Positions 12,001-24,102 of a stretch of 64,000 nt of DNA are shown in pieces. Below the pieces are notes generated by a model. The model was not told the origin of the DNA. It worked only from the letters and a program-made list of their open reading frames with translations, and did no database searches. Where the stretch lies: contig BCKC01000005.1 of the NCBI GenBank assembly GCA_001600455.1, forward strand, positions 1,302,001-1,366,000, read 5' to 3'. The DNA comes from Endocalyx cinctus. Its lineage: Eukaryota > Ascomycota > Sordariomycetes > Amphisphaeriales > Apiosporaceae. Positions within the stretch are counted from its first letter, which is position 1. Each line of letters opens with the position of its first letter. Both the position numbers and the translations under genes were made by a program.

Positions 12001-12985
12001 GATGCTGCGGCCCTTACAAAGCAGTGGTGATTCTGCTTGGCTTGGTTCATACTCTAAGGATTTCCACACCCGGTTCCTGTCCCTGCTATCGTATCAATTC
12101 CGTACGTTCCTTCCAATCACAGCCCTTAGCATCGGTGAATCGGCCAATGCAGGAGCAAAGTTTGACGCTACTATTACTCCGACCCCTTTCTCAAAAGAGA
12201 ACTTGGACGCCTTATTATCGCCTTGGGATCTGAAAAGACTAGCGGCATACGCCGATACACGGCTGGATTACCATGCGATCCTAGATCTTGTTCCAACTCT
12301 AGCAAATCTTTACTTCACTGGCCGAATCAGCGGAAACGTCAAATTGACTCCCGTCCAGCGATCGATATTGCTTGCTGTTGGATTACAACGCAAGCAGATG
12401 GAAACTGTCTCGGAAGAGATTAATCTTGGCATGTCGCAAATGCTGGCCATGTTTATCAAGATTATGAAAAAGATGGTATCTTATCTTGACTCACTCGTCT
12501 CAGGAGCCATCGAGGCAACGATGCCAAAATCCGATGCTATAGGAGTTAGTGTAGAGAATGCTACCGGCGTTCATGATGACGAGAAGGTTGATACGCAATT
12601 TGCTCCGCTCGAGACGTCTTTAGAAGACGAGCTTGAAGAAGGTGGCGACGAAGCACTCCAGGACCTGCGGAGAAAGCAGAGAGAGCTTATCGACTCCCTT
12701 CCCCTTGACCAGTAAGATCCACAAGCCCCTTTCCCCCGGAAATGTCGTGGTAAGCAAACATGCTAACTTGAGTATAGATACGAGGTAGGCGGTAACTCGC
12801 ATGCGTGGGAAGATGCGGAAAAGCAGGTGCGGAATGGCACCAAACTAGGGAAGTCTAACATGGTTGTAAGTGTGAAGTCGGGCAAAGAAAAGAGGAAGAT
12901 AGGATCTACGGCGGCCGAGGTATACGAAGAACAATTTGGTGAAAAGCCTCACAAGAAGGCCAAGAAATCCAAGAAGAACCATTAG
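9079..12985 (+). CDS. kre33: RNA cytidine acetyltransferase (Kre33/NAT10)
   Basis: Twelve exons: 9079-9095, 9179-9281, 9350-9432, 9503-9722, 9775-10286, 10339-10563, 10630-10655, 10740-10797, 10853-11235, 11288-11590, 11661-12711 and 12778-12985 (3189 bases, 1062 residues). All junctions keep frame. The family enzyme makes N4-acetylcytidine in 18S rRNA and some tRNAs and acts in the nucleolus in small-subunit assembly. The order is as in the family: N-terminal domain (SRIQALIRNGLQEKKRSFF), NERFILSLGSCNSCLV, helicase-type P-loop AARGRGKSAALG, a Walker B-like DEAAAIPLP, STINGYEGTGRSLSLKL, the acetyltransferase part, then the tRNA-binding region. The tail is Lys-rich (KKAKKSKKNH), as expected for a nucleolar protein. 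The first exon is only 17 bases (ATG to GCGCT), which decides the start. Confidence 0.95.
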
Positions 12986-13352
12986 ATTGGGAATCGTCTG
13001 TAAAGAGTCCATTTTCTTGTACATAAAAGCACGGTTCGGCGTTACGGCGCTCGGAATGCGGATATCCCTCCGTTAAAGAATTGATTACCTTGATGATTTT
13101 CTAGGTGTTTTTTTTTCCTCCTTAAAAGGAATGTTACAAATTAGATAGATAGTATTTTACGTTTCTAAGCTTTAAAACCCAACATAACAAATATAAGAAA
13201 CCTGATTCTCTCGTAATGAGTAATTATCACTTCGAAACTTTGTATCCTTTATTTTCGCATTGGTTAATTCACATCTGATAAAATACATAAAGATGCGACT
13301 ACTTGAGCATATACCAACTTGAAGGTTCACCCTTCTCTCTAGTTTTTGTTTT
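12986..13352. other. intergenic, convergent 3' ends
   Basis: 367 bases between the ends of kre33 and the DUF423 gene. AT-rich, with no gene. Confidence 0.6.
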
Positions 13353-13637
13353 TTAGAAAGCGAGCGCAACCCAACCACCAATCAAACAGAGCCCGCCGAG
13401 CGGCGTCACGGGACCCAAGAAGCGGAAGCGCGTGGGGTTGAGTACGAGAGCGTAGATACTTCCGCTAAACATCGTCATGCCCGCGGTAAAGAGAGAGCCA
13501 GCGACTCGATTTCCTCCATCGGGCGAGCCTGCCTGAGAGGCGATAAGGAGGAGGACGGAATGAAGGAGCTTTTTTTTTTTTATACGCGTGTTAGTAAATT
13601 CTCGAGATCCATGTTGTAAGTGCTTATATATATCTAG

Positions 13638-13671
<34 letters not shown>

Positions 13672-13899
13672 GATTAGTTATTAATTAGTTACCTGATAAT
13701 GAGCGGCGGTACTCCAATTCGCGATTTTGGCCGGATCCGTGATAGTCTTCTTCAAGCCGTGAGCTCCGAAGGCGCCGAAACCGACGGCGGCGGCGCCGTA
13801 GATGCAGCCTAACGTCCAGAACATGTTCTTTTGCATTCTTCGATAGGATGGCGATGATGTGGAGATGATGCTTAGGAGTGGGGTATTCTCATTGGGCAT
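13353..13899 (-). CDS. DUF423/TMEM256-family small membrane protein
   Basis: Two exons on the minus strand: 13899-13693 and 13568-13353 (140 residues). The donor is GTAACT after a CAG codon and the acceptor lies at the end of an A-run (AAAAAG). Exon 1 has the family hallmark FGAFGAHGLKK; exon 2 has LLHSVLLLIAS, GSLFTAGMTMFSGSIYALVL and PLGGLCLIGGWVALAF. Four hydrophobic segments are expected. The function of the family is unknown. The 124-base intron is dominated by T20A12 (13639-13670), and the 5' leader holds a long CT repeat. Confidence 0.88.
13639..13670. repeat. T20-A12 self-complementary tract in an intron
   Basis: Twenty T are followed directly by twelve A within the single intron of the DUF423 gene. 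The tract can fold on itself in RNA or bend DNA. A near copy (T19A14) occurs at 38839-38871. Confidence 0.9.
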
Positions 13900-13939
13900 A
13901 TTGAGAGAAAATCTTTTTATTTTTGAGAATTTGTTGATG

Positions 13940-13977
<38 letters not shown>

Positions 13978-14267
13978 ACAGATGGAGTTAAATCATAGTT
14001 AGATGATTCGAATATGGCATGTCATAGTGGACTCTGGTACTGCCTGACTGCATATTATTAGTACCCGGACATAGTGCTGAAGGGTCATGTGACTGCCCTG
14101 TATTCTTGTAAAACAGAGCCCCATAAACCCCTGCAGTTTGAAACTCTCAATATCTTACATATCCTGCCGTTCGCTCAATCATGTTTGATTAAACCTTGCT
14201 CCCTATTTTCAATATTACTCATCTGCATTCATGGATTTGACAGCGGGCCAATTTGATAAGAGCACGA
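13900..14267. other. intergenic
   Basis: 368 bases holding the promoter and leader of the DUF423 gene (with the GA repeat) and the 3' flank of the dioxygenase-like gene. No gene seen. Confidence 0.5.
13943..13975. repeat. (GA)16 microsatellite
   Basis: An uninterrupted GA repeat starts 44 bases upstream of the DUF423 start codon. On the coding strand it reads as a CT tract, as in many fungal leaders or core promoters. Confidence 0.9.
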
Positions 14268-16038
14268 TCAACGTTGCGCACCGTTTTCCGCGAGCGGAGT
14301 TTGCCCGGATTCCTCCTCTCTCTCCATCTGGATGAGTTGTTCAACTCCCTCGACGAACTTAACAGATAACTTGATTCGTTCAGCTCTAGTCGAATAATAC
14401 CCTTCACTCCGCCTGGTATGAAAGGCGGTAACCGTATCTCTATTCACATAAATCCTCCTAAATTCCCTCGAACCCGAGCTAGGATCAAAAGAAGCTCTGC
14501 CAGACAAGACTCTGAAGTTGTCCACTATAAAGCAGTCACCCGGTTCAGGCCTATATTTATAACAATTCCGAGGCCTTTCTAAGCTTTCTTGAAGAGCGCC
14601 TATTGCATCTTTCCACATCCTAGGCTTTTTCAAGATGTCCCAGTGACATTCTTGCAGGCTTTTGTGAAATAGTGGTGCCCACGATATTGCCATAGGGATG
14701 AGATGATAGTTTAGTATAAGAATATAGGCGTTCTTACCTCTCCGAACTCCTTCGTCCATAAGCACGGTTGCGACTTTGCGCCCTTCGGTGCCGTCCGGGG
14801 CTTTATTGGCGAGTGCATAGAAATATGCGGGATATTTGAGTTTAACCTCCACTCCAGCTCGAATACCATCGCTAAAGACCAGCTCGCCACCCTCGCACGT
14901 GTTAGCTAGGCAATGGATAATCCTGAAATTGGGCGCGCCATCAGAATGACCGTCTAGAGTAAAACTAGTTAATATTATCAGAACTGCCATGCCATGGCGC
15001 TTTATAGGGGCAACGGAAATACTTCGTTTTTGTCTTCCCGTCGAAAGGCCAATGGAGGGAGAGAGAGGAAGATTGGGAAATAGGTACGAACGATTACTCA
15101 CTTTCTGTGTAGAGACGCACGGAGCCGTCATCTTCCGACACCAGAGACTCGTGCTCAAATTCACCAGTTTGGCTTGGGCGCCTCGGTGGACCTATCTTAG
15201 CGACAACTTTATCCAACGCATCATCGGTGAGGGGCACGTTCTTAATAAGGCATATGCCGTATACCCAAAGGTCCTCGGCCGCCTTTTGTAATTTCTCCTC
15301 GTCATTGCTCCAATCCGAGAAGCCGCACGGGCTCAGTTCGTTCTTGAGCCGGTCGGCGTTCCAAGGTCGCTGAGCGAGTTTGGCATTGTAGAAACTAGGT
15401 CGTAATTTCTCGTGGGGGCCTGAAACGCAATACTCCAAAACGCTGGTCGGATATTGCGAATGGTGCGTGGTATCATCACGGTGTAAAAAATCGGATTTCC
15501 AGCCTACCTGGAGTTGATTATCTTCGGTTACGCGTATGTAAGATATGGGCAATTCATCCGGTACGTCGGCGTAAGTGAACGATTTTCTCTTGCGCTTGGG
15601 ATTAAAGCAAATCGGGCACTCGCAGGCAAAACGCAACCACACGCGGTCGATTACTACCATCTGCCTCGGGGAGTAGTACCCTGGATCTTTTTTGACGGGG
15701 GCCTTAAGCAATATTTCGTCGTCCCTCCGAGCTGTTGACCCTTTTTTAGCACGATAAACCTCCTCTTCCGTTCGACTCGGAAGCCGGAACCTATCTCTCA
15801 TCGCAGGGTCGTCATCTTTAACGTCGAAGAAACAAAAGCGAGTAAGATCGCGTCGTTCACCCGCCCTTCCATGCCGCCGGGCTGTCGGCACATCGGAATC
15901 ATACCCGTAGCGGACAGAGAGCGAAGAGAAATTGGTAGGGGCCAAAAGGTTGCGCAATAGCTTGAGATTCCGACGGTGGCCGTATACACCGAGCTGGAAA
16001 TGTTGTAACGAACTACTGGAGCGAATGCAGAGGTTCAT
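14268..16038 (-). CDS. gamma-butyrobetaine/trimethyllysine dioxygenase-like protein, iron ligands replaced
   Basis: Two exons on the minus strand: 16038-15102 and 14953-14268 (540 residues). The first 48 residues are basic with few acidic residues, as in a mitochondrial presequence. A CECPIC cluster (WLRFACECPICFNP) fits the N-terminal zinc-binding domain of the BBOX/TMLH family, which needs iron and 2-oxoglutarate and serves carnitine synthesis. The C-terminal half aligns with the TauD-type catalytic domain (FRIIHCLANTCEGG, PGDCFIVDNFRVL, FRRIYVNRD). The usual iron ligands are not there. The His-x-Asp pair aligns with Y310-T-E312, since spacing to FRIIHC matches, and the distal His of the LHGR motif is Ser (VLSGR, S463). 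An HSD triplet lies five residues further on. A possible extra intron (GTAAGA at about 14738, TACTAAAC branch) stays open in frame, so its splicing is undecided. Confidence 0.75.
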
Positions 16039-16853
16039 CGTATACGTAAAAAGATAGATAACTCAAAGGAAAATCACGCCGGTCAAAAAATGTATATGGA
16101 GGATACTTGGCCCGGATAATTCTAAATAATGGAATTAATGTTCCGCGTGCTAACGATACAGTATCAACTACGGGGCCATATCGGTAGAAATGGATAGGTA
16201 ATGGAACTTTGAGTCAAAGTGATAATATCTCAATATCGAGTATGACTACGTTATTATACGAGCATAGTGATCGCTTCGTATTGGGAAACTTGGAGATAGA
16301 AAAAAAGAGAAAAAAAGTTTCCGATAAGAAAATATATCAACGAGCTGAACGAGATAAAAACATGTCTCTATTCAATTGGTGCATATATTGTAGTATGTAA
16401 TATTGTTTTTATAAACGGTAATATTTATATATACCTCGTATTGAAGTAGCACTTAATATTCATACTATCCTGCCCTATCACTAACAGAACATGCAACATA
16501 CTATTTTCGTGGGATGGCTTTTGATGTTCGCATCCATGGATATTACATATTGTATGGAAATTCTAGCTTTGTGCGGCTGGGAGTATCACACGAGGCTACG
16601 GTGGAGAAGGAAACATTTCATACTTTTAAAGGACCGCTAAATAGATAATAGAAAATAGGATATATATATATACATAAAGGAAGAAGGATAAAGAGCATAC
16701 ATAAAACAAAGAGACCGTCGACTTGGCAATCAGCTTATACTAGGTTAATACAATGGCACTTTAAAGTTGACGGTACCTGAGACATCGGGTACTTATTTCT
16801 TACTCGCACCTCTTTCTGGGGAACGAGTAATCCTAAACACCGATTACACGTAG

Positions 16854-16890
16854 TCTGGCTGTCTGGCTGTCTGGCTGTCTGGCTGTCTGG
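16854..16890. repeat. TCTGGCTG minisatellite, 4.6 copies
   Basis: Four perfect copies of the eight-base unit TCTGGCTG and a partial fifth (TCTGG) in gene-free DNA. Confidence 0.9.
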
Positions 16891-16943
16891 TAGTGTAGTA
16901 AAAGAAAGAGACAATATAATATACATATACATTAAAAGTCAGC

Positions 16944-16971
16944 TCTTCTTCTTCTTCTTCTTCTTCTTCTT
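16944..16971. repeat. (TTC)9 microsatellite
   Basis: About nine TTC units 50 bases downstream of the TCTGGCTG minisatellite. Confidence 0.85.
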
Positions 16972-19153
16972 GTAATTGTATTTATTTATTTTATATAAAT
17001 TTGTGGTTTATTCTCCATAATAAATAAAGCATTACGCAGTCAGGCATTACAGCGCAGCACAGCACAGCAGTAGTCTTCTGGGGGCGTGGGCTCTCGTGGA
17101 TTCTCGAATCCTATGTTCCGATAATGAATTCAGGAGAGGGATGACGTGTTTCATAAAACCACATCACCCACTACCTGTAAGCCTAGCTAGCTACCTGAAT
17201 ATCCAAGATCCATCCGAGTTCAACGTACAACAGATGGTGATTGTATCATATGACTTTACCTGCAGTAGTAAACTCGCTAGTTACGTAGCAGATAACGAGT
17301 AATACAGAGTATTATTGTCGTAGTTCATCCCACCTTTACATCATACAACTCACCAGAAACCAAGTATTACACTACTGCATATACTACATATCCACCAAGA
17401 CTACATCTTTCCTTTGTTCAGCTTGGAAGAGGCGAGAGACTTTTTCTAGGTCAGGACACTCTGAAAGCGACTAATTTTGTTTGACCATTACCCCCGAAAA
17501 TAAAATAAAATAAATAATAACAATAATATTTACCTAGTATTTTTGTTTATGCGACGAGATACTCATTCATTAATTGGTAATTTACACAAGTTACTTGGTA
17601 TTTTCTAGGCGATACGCCAATGAGGGTCTACTATGTGCTCTAGGTAAGCTTCATTAACATCCGTCATGTCATGCGTACTATGTAGTGTCCAATGCCCGCT
17701 ACTTTTAAATATCAAATTCTACATTAAAATCACCCATTGCGTGACAGGACTCGCTCGACTTATTTTAACCCTAGTGCCGCCGTCGAGAGAGCATCTTCAT
17801 CATAAACCTATCACCGTCGACTGTCAACCCCGAACCTGGTCTAGTTTGGGATTTTAGTCAATGGGTTGCATACGCAGTTCAGGACTACGCGACTATTTCT
17901 TCCCCTCTACATTACGCAGTTCTTTTATATACGCAGTACGTAGGTTTAATGAGTGGGATGGATGGTTTGAAAATAGGGGGCTTTTTTTTCTTTCTTACTC
18001 ACTACATATGTAGTGTACACTATTTTACACCATTAGGAAGAGGGGGGGTGTGATTTTATTCTTTATTCTTTTTTTTTTTTTTTTTTGTTTATCAAAAAAT
18101 TCATACGAGACAATCTAACATCTAACAGTATCCCAGTATCCCTGACCAATCTAACAGGGTCTTTGTGATCAACTGCTTATTACACTACATTAGTTACCAT
18201 GCAGTTATAACGTACAAAATACTTTTATTATTAGGTGAGTAAAATAGGTACTGATGATCGCAGATCCTCACTCTCGCCCCCTAATCCTAATCTTGATCCT
18301 ACAGTACCGGCTTACAGTACATAGATACATAGATACGTAGTACTGTAAATGGTAAAAAAACAGAAGAAAAAAAAAGAGTGTTGAAAGGAATTGGAGGAGT
18401 TGCATTCAATGCTCCGCTAATTTAGCTGCGTCGTATATAAGTTCCTTTCCTACTGAGTGGTACCGGTATCCTGGCTTGACGCAGGAACAAAAGGTAGCCA
18501 ACCCAGGAACAGAAACGGAAAACTGGCACGGTGAAACCCACCCATTCCCACATTCGTTCCCTACCAATCATTCGACCGCGTTATTCGAATCTTTTTGAAA
18601 TTGATTCCCATTTTCTCCTAGAGAATGGGTTAGTAGCAACGGGGCTGTGAAAGAGACCGGGGTGGACGGGGGGCAGAAGCGTTTAAGGGAGGCGTGTGAG
18701 TAAACTCTTTAGGGCAGGTTGTTAAAAATCACACACCCACAATCGAGCCAAGTCCATCAAGATTGTTGTTTAATCTCCATTAATCCACTCCTCCCTTTTC
18801 CAAACTATCCTGACCTCGCCTCTCGTTATTCTTATTTTAGGTCTGCCCTACCACGCTTTGTTGGTTCTTGTCAAGTTGACTCTTCCTCTCTCTTTCTGCC
18901 GCAAGCAATTCATTCGTTAGCCATTGTTTAGGTGACTCGTTCGCCAATCCACTCATTATTAACAAAAGAAAAATAAGAAAATAAGAATAATTAAAGAAAA
19001 TTTGCCTCGCTTCGAGTTATTGTTCCGGATCGCCACGTTCATTTGATCGCCGACAATTATTACGTTCTCATCCGCTCCTTTGACCACTTGAGCGACTTTG
19101 TGCCTTCCGACCCATATCACGTAGCAACCCCGAGTTAATAGAATTATCTCGCA

Positions 19154-20727
19154 ATGAAGTTCACCGATACTCTTCTCTTCGCCGGCGTCGCCGCCGTCGC
19201 CAACGCCAGCTACTGTAGCGATGCCGTCCAAGATGTTCTTGGAAACTATTTCTGCCCTGGAGCCGTCAAGCAGATCAAGTACTCCGGATTGGATATCCCC
19301 GGTACTTACCGAGCCGTGTCTACCATGAGCAGCTCCGGAACGTGTTCCTACACCACCAAGGACTACTCTGGTTCTATCGCTCCTTTCGATGAGGGTGTAT
19401 GTTATTATTCTGGGTTCCCCGGTCTCGGATCGACCGTCTTTTTGTGTGTTTGTGTGCGTGCTAATCAGGATCTCGAAAATATATAGATCCAAGTCTCTCT
19501 CCGCGGCCCTCTCAGGATGAAGAACTTCGCCGTCTACCACCCATCCAGCAGCAGCAGCAAGAAGCGCGAGACCACCCACACCTCGCACGCCAAGCGTCAC
19601 GGTCACCAGCACCTCCACAAGAAGCACCAGGAGGAGAAGCGCGCCGACATGGTCGTCGCCACCATCAACGGCGACGTCGTCTCTTGGGAGAACAACTACT
19701 CCGGCCCCAGCACCGCCACCACCGAGGCCGCCGCCACCACCACTGCCGCCGCCACCTACGCCGCGACCACCACGACCTCCTCTTCTTCCGCCTCGTCGAG
19801 CGACGACAGCACCGCCTTCGGCGCTTTCACCCGTTCCGCTTACTACAGCGCCGAGGACCAGGTCGCCGATGGCCTCGTCTTCCTCGCCAACAAGGGTGAC
19901 GGTGTTAACTCCGGTGTCTGGGATACGTAAGTTCCATCGCATGCCACGATTTATCGCCAACGCTTGAAAATAAAACTAACGATATTTGGGAAAATAGCAC
20001 TTGGGGTAACAGTTTGTCGTACGTGAGCGAGGACGGTACCGCCGTGGCCGCTTCCCCCGTCGTGCTCGGCGACGTTCTCCTCGACGACGAGACCGAAATC
20101 AACATCTACTCCGACAACGAGTGCAACGGCGAGTGCGGTACCGTCCGTGAGGGTGCTGTTGCCTACAGTAAGTTCGCACTTTTTTTTTTTCTCTATCTAT
20201 AAATATGTTCAGAACGAGAAAAAAAAGAAAGAGTTTCGGCTGACATAACATTTCTTTTTCCAGAGGGTTTCGAGGGAGCCTCCAAGATCTTCGTCATGCG
20301 CGTCAAGATGCCCCTCAGCGGCAAGACCGGCACCAACATGGACATGCCGGCCGTCTGGATGCTCAACTCAGCCATCCCGCTGACGGGCCAGTACACCGAC
20401 TGCAGCTGCTGGAAGGGCGACAACGAGTCCCCGCTCCAGGGCGGATGCGGCGAGTTCGACATCCTCGAGATCCTCTCCTCGGGCGCGACCCGGGCCAAGT
20501 CGACCTTCCACTTCGCCAACGGCATCGGCGACTCGCACTACTTCGACCGCCCGACCGACGACTTCATCAACGTCGCCGTCGTCTTCGACGCTGACTCCTC
20601 GACCGCCTCCATCAAGATCATCGACGACGACTTCGCTTTCCCCACCAGCCTCACCGAGGACGCGGCCGAGGACATGGTCGCCGACGAGACCCTCTCCAGC
20701 CTTTTGGCCCTCGCCGTTATCTCGTAA
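19154..20727 (+). CDS. tos1: TOS1-like secreted cell-wall glucan-associated protein
   Basis: Four exons: 19154-19396, 19487-19926, 19998-20167 and 20264-20727 (438 residues). MKFTDTLLFAGVAAVANA is a signal peptide. Next comes the N-terminal domain (CSDAVQDVLGNYFCPGAVKQ, IQVSLRGPLRMKNFAVY), a Ser/Thr/Ala-rich linker (residues about 170-210, likely O-glycosylated), and the C-terminal domain with NMDMPAVWMLN, CSCWKG and GGCGEFDILEIL. This is the DUF2403 plus DUF2401 layout of Tos1, a covalently linked yeast cell-wall protein sometimes annotated as endo-1,3-beta-glucanase. Strong GC3 bias and the long CT-rich leader suggest high expression. There is no clear GPI anchor. Exact enzymatic activity cannot be judged from the sequence. 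Confidence 0.88.
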
Positions 20728-22958
20728 ATTAAATGATCGCGCACGCGGGACGGACGGACGACGATGTAGAGTTGGATATATTCTAGGTTATTTTTTTGAC
20801 GGTGAAAAGGGGATGTTGCATATTTGAAAAAATACCATCTTATTTTTTTTATCTTTTTTTTTTAGAGCCTTCTCGGATTTTGGGGGGAACGGGCATCTCA
20901 GGACTTTCTTCGTTGGTGGCATTAGAACAGGCAAATATAAAAAAAAACTCCTCGGATCGAAAGTTGTTTAAATCTTGCGACTTTCCCCCCTCTTTCGGTT
21001 TCAAAACCCAGGAGAGAGAAGACCTCGGGGACCGGCGACGAGTCTTGCCCCCCCTTTTTTTTAAGGCTCGTATTCCCGCGACGACGACGCGCGCGGGGGA
21101 TATGGCTTCGTCGGTTCCGTCGCTTTTGGCCCGAGCCGTACACGGTTTAATTATTATTATATGGAGTATGAGCGAGCGTTCACTTTTTGCCTATTTCCCC
21201 CCCTCGGGCAAATCATTCTTCAAGCGTATAATATTAATTACCTAGTGTAAAAAACTTTTAATGCTTACCCTTTATTTTGTGAAATTTGTTTTCTTCGAAA
21301 GAAAAAAAAGAAAAGAAAAAGAGTTTCGGTTAATTGTGACACGTTATACATTATATCCTAACCTAAATCCGTTGTGGCATCATCTCCAACGTGCTGACAT
21401 GATCTGTAACGGTCGTGCACGTGTCGTACTACATGCGTGCGCCATAGTACTTGGCATCTATGTAGATCGTGAAGTTCAGGACCAATGTAGAGGGAGAAGA
21501 AGTACGATGATCAGTCTTAAGTTGGAAACTTCTGTGTCATACAGTTGCTGCGGGTAAATTGGAAATCTACCCGTAGACTCAACCCAACATATCACGTGTG
21601 ATGTCGAACGTATCCATTTCATTTAATGACTGCGGTCACAATATCTGTACCTAGTGTTCCTAATCCTGTAGTAGAGCTAAGGAATGGTATGGTATCGTCG
21701 AGAAAGTAGAGAACAACTTATCCATCACGGCCATACTCGCGAATAAGAGTAGTAGAAGTGCTTCGCAATCAGGCTCGGAGTTATTACCAGACGCTTCCGC
21801 GAGATAAACCCGACTCGAGAACGAAAGACCGTCTTTGTGGGACTAACCACGATGTCAAATGGAACTTTGGGGCTTGGCAGAATAGGCTATTGAGAGACTT
21901 TTGTGTTATAGAAACTTTACTCGAGACGTCCACTGCTTCTAGAAGTTCAATTCTCAATGCTGATGAATCAGACGGTAAGAAAGATTGCTGATGATTATGT
22001 CATGCACAGCTTCGAATAAACATACATATCGTTACTGCCATGGATGGCGACTAGTTCAGAGCTTAAGGTGCGACGAAATACTCGAAAAGGAAAGAAAAAG
22101 AAAACGTTGTGCCAAAGGCTTAGGTTAATTGGTGACATCGAGCTTCCCTTCAAAGGTGCGCCTTGGCACTTGGTCCTACAGTATTGGAAATCGAATTTCT
22201 AATCACCTACGGAGGTACTTTGGTGTCTCGAGGATAAGTTGTGACCAAAAGGCCAGGCAGCCAGGACGGTCACGCAGAATATTGTAAACGCTTTCTTTCG
22301 CGAGCTGACTCAATTTCCTTGTTCTTACATATATTTATTTATTTGTTTGTTTTATTTCTAAATAGATATAGATTCTATTTAGATCGTGTCAATATTCTTC
22401 ATTGGTACTTTTGCATGTATAATATTAATAATCGACCGTGTCGGGGTAATAACCATGGCGGGGCGGCGCTGCTTGGTGAACAGCGAGATGCCGAGCTAGT
22501 TTTTTTTCAGCTAACTAGCCCTACCAGCTCATGCAGATTCGGTATGGATATCATCATCGTCTACACGTCATACTAAGACAATGTATCTAGATCAAACTTA
22601 AGGTATTATCAAGCAACACTCATGTATGACTGCGCGAGATGCGAAGAGTATCTTGACGATTATCTGTTCATTATGAAATTGAAATGCTTAGTAATTTTAC
22701 GCCAGTGTGCAGTAAGGCTTGTCGATGGACCTATTACCCGTTGATGTTGATGCTTGTATACACAGCTCGTATGTGTATACATATTAGCTTTCCGTAGCTT
22801 CTCATTTGTATATAAGAAGGGGTGGGCTTCGTCGTGAACAAAGTTAAATTATCTTCCTCACTTCAATCACACACAAGTTACAGAACAATAAACTATCATC
22901 AACTCTTTTCAAATAGTAAAACAATTATAGTATCATCTTCAAGAAATAGAAAAACGCC
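20728..22958. other. intergenic
   Basis: About 2.2 kb between TOS1-like and NmrA-like genes. Several 60-150 codon frames exist, but they are compositionally random and none shows a family motif. Confidence 0.5.
22809..22816 (+). promoter_or_regulatory. TATA box of the NmrA-like gene
   Basis: TATATAAG stands 150 bases before the ATG at 22959 and is followed by a CA/CT-rich leader. This is a good match to a fungal TATA promoter and suggests an inducible gene. Confidence 0.5.
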
Positions 22959-24102
22959 ATGTCCAGCAAGAAGATCATCACTGTATTCGGTGCCACCGGC
23001 GCTCAGGGAGGTGGTATCGTCAAGACTTTCCTCAACGATCCTAAACTGAGCGATTGGGCCGTTCGCGGCGTGACCAGAGATGTTTCTAAGGAATCAGCTA
23101 AGAAGCTCGCTGCTCAAGGCGTCGAAGTCGTTGCTGTAAGTTTACTAGCCTGCTTCTCAAAACCGGATTTCGAACATTTGACTTACTTGTTCTTAGGCCG
23201 ACCTTAACGACAAAGCTTCTCTCGTTAAAGCTATGGCTGGTTCAGATACGGTTTACACCGTTACCAACTACTGGGAAAAGCCCGATATGCAGCTAGAGAT
23301 ACAGCAGGGTAAAAACCTCGCCGACGCTGCTAAGGTACGAATTGACATGCCATATCTCAAAGATGGAAATAGTGCTGACTCTACCTTAGGAAACTGGCGT
23401 GAAACACTACATTTGGAGCAGTCTTCTTGATATTACCAAGCGTGAGTATTTACCTCGTACCCCGTGTTCCCGAGGATCGAATCTTGTCATGTGATGTACT
23501 GACGGCGTCTTCGTGTAGTGTCTAACGGCAAGCTGCCCAATGTGTACCACTTCGACGGCAAGGCTAAAGTCGAAGAGTACGTCCGATCTCTCGGTATCCC
23601 GGCCAGCTTCTTCATGCCTGGTTTCTACATGAGCAACATTTCGGGGCAGATGATGGCGCAGACGCCCCCTAACAACGCGTGGACCTTCGCTTTGCCCATC
23701 TCGGCCTCCTCCCCGGTCCCGCTGTTCGACGCGAGGGACACGGGCAAGTACATCAAGGCGATCGTGCTGAACAAGGAAAAATTCCTCGGCGAGCGGTTCA
23801 CCGGCGCGACCCAGTACCTGACGTGCCAGGAGGTCGTGGACACTTTCAAGAAGGCGTACCCGGAGGCGGGCAAGACGGCCAGCTTCTCCCAGATCCCGGC
23901 GGATACCTGGAAGGGTTACCTGACGGCCGGCGGGATGCCCGACTTCGCGGCCCAGGAGATGTACGAGAACATGATCCTCCTGCAGGATTACGGATACTAC
24001 GGTGGTGTCCCTCTCGAGGACTCTATTAAGTACGTCGAGGATCCTCTGACGACTTGGGAGGAACACGTGAAGACTGCTCCTAATTGGGCGCAGCTGAAGT
24101 AA
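22959..24102 (+). CDS. NmrA-family NAD(P)-binding protein
   Basis: Four exons: 22959-23135, 23197-23334, 23390-23441 and 23519-24102 (316 residues). The N-terminal Rossmann motif is VFGATGAQGGGIVKTFL (residues 9-25), followed by the NmrA-type VRGVTRDVSKESAKKL. Exon 3 restores ETGVKHYIWSSLLDITK, and NVYHFDGKAKVEEYVR and PGFYMSN follow, as in fungal NmrA-like proteins. This family is SDR-like but usually lacks the catalytic Tyr-Lys pair and acts as a redox sensor or regulator, as NmrA does on AreA in nitrogen regulation. The 316-residue length suits the HSCARG/NmrA-like group rather than NmrA itself. Its target is unknown. Confidence 0.9.

Larger units (their letters stand above)
16039..19153. 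other. gene-poor region with simple repeats
   Basis: About 3.1 kb with no convincing coding frame. It holds several short tandem repeats, A- and T-runs, and many TAC/GTA-rich words such as TACGCAGT and TACGTAGT typical of fungal intergenic DNA. The last 400 bases are probably the TOS1-like promoter and a CT-rich leader. Confidence 0.55.

Noticed and set aside
18959..19960. Long minus-strand frame of 333 codons overlapping the TOS1-like gene
   Set aside because: It is antisense to TOS1 exons, very Gly/Val/Arg-rich and without known motifs: a shadow of a GC-biased gene.
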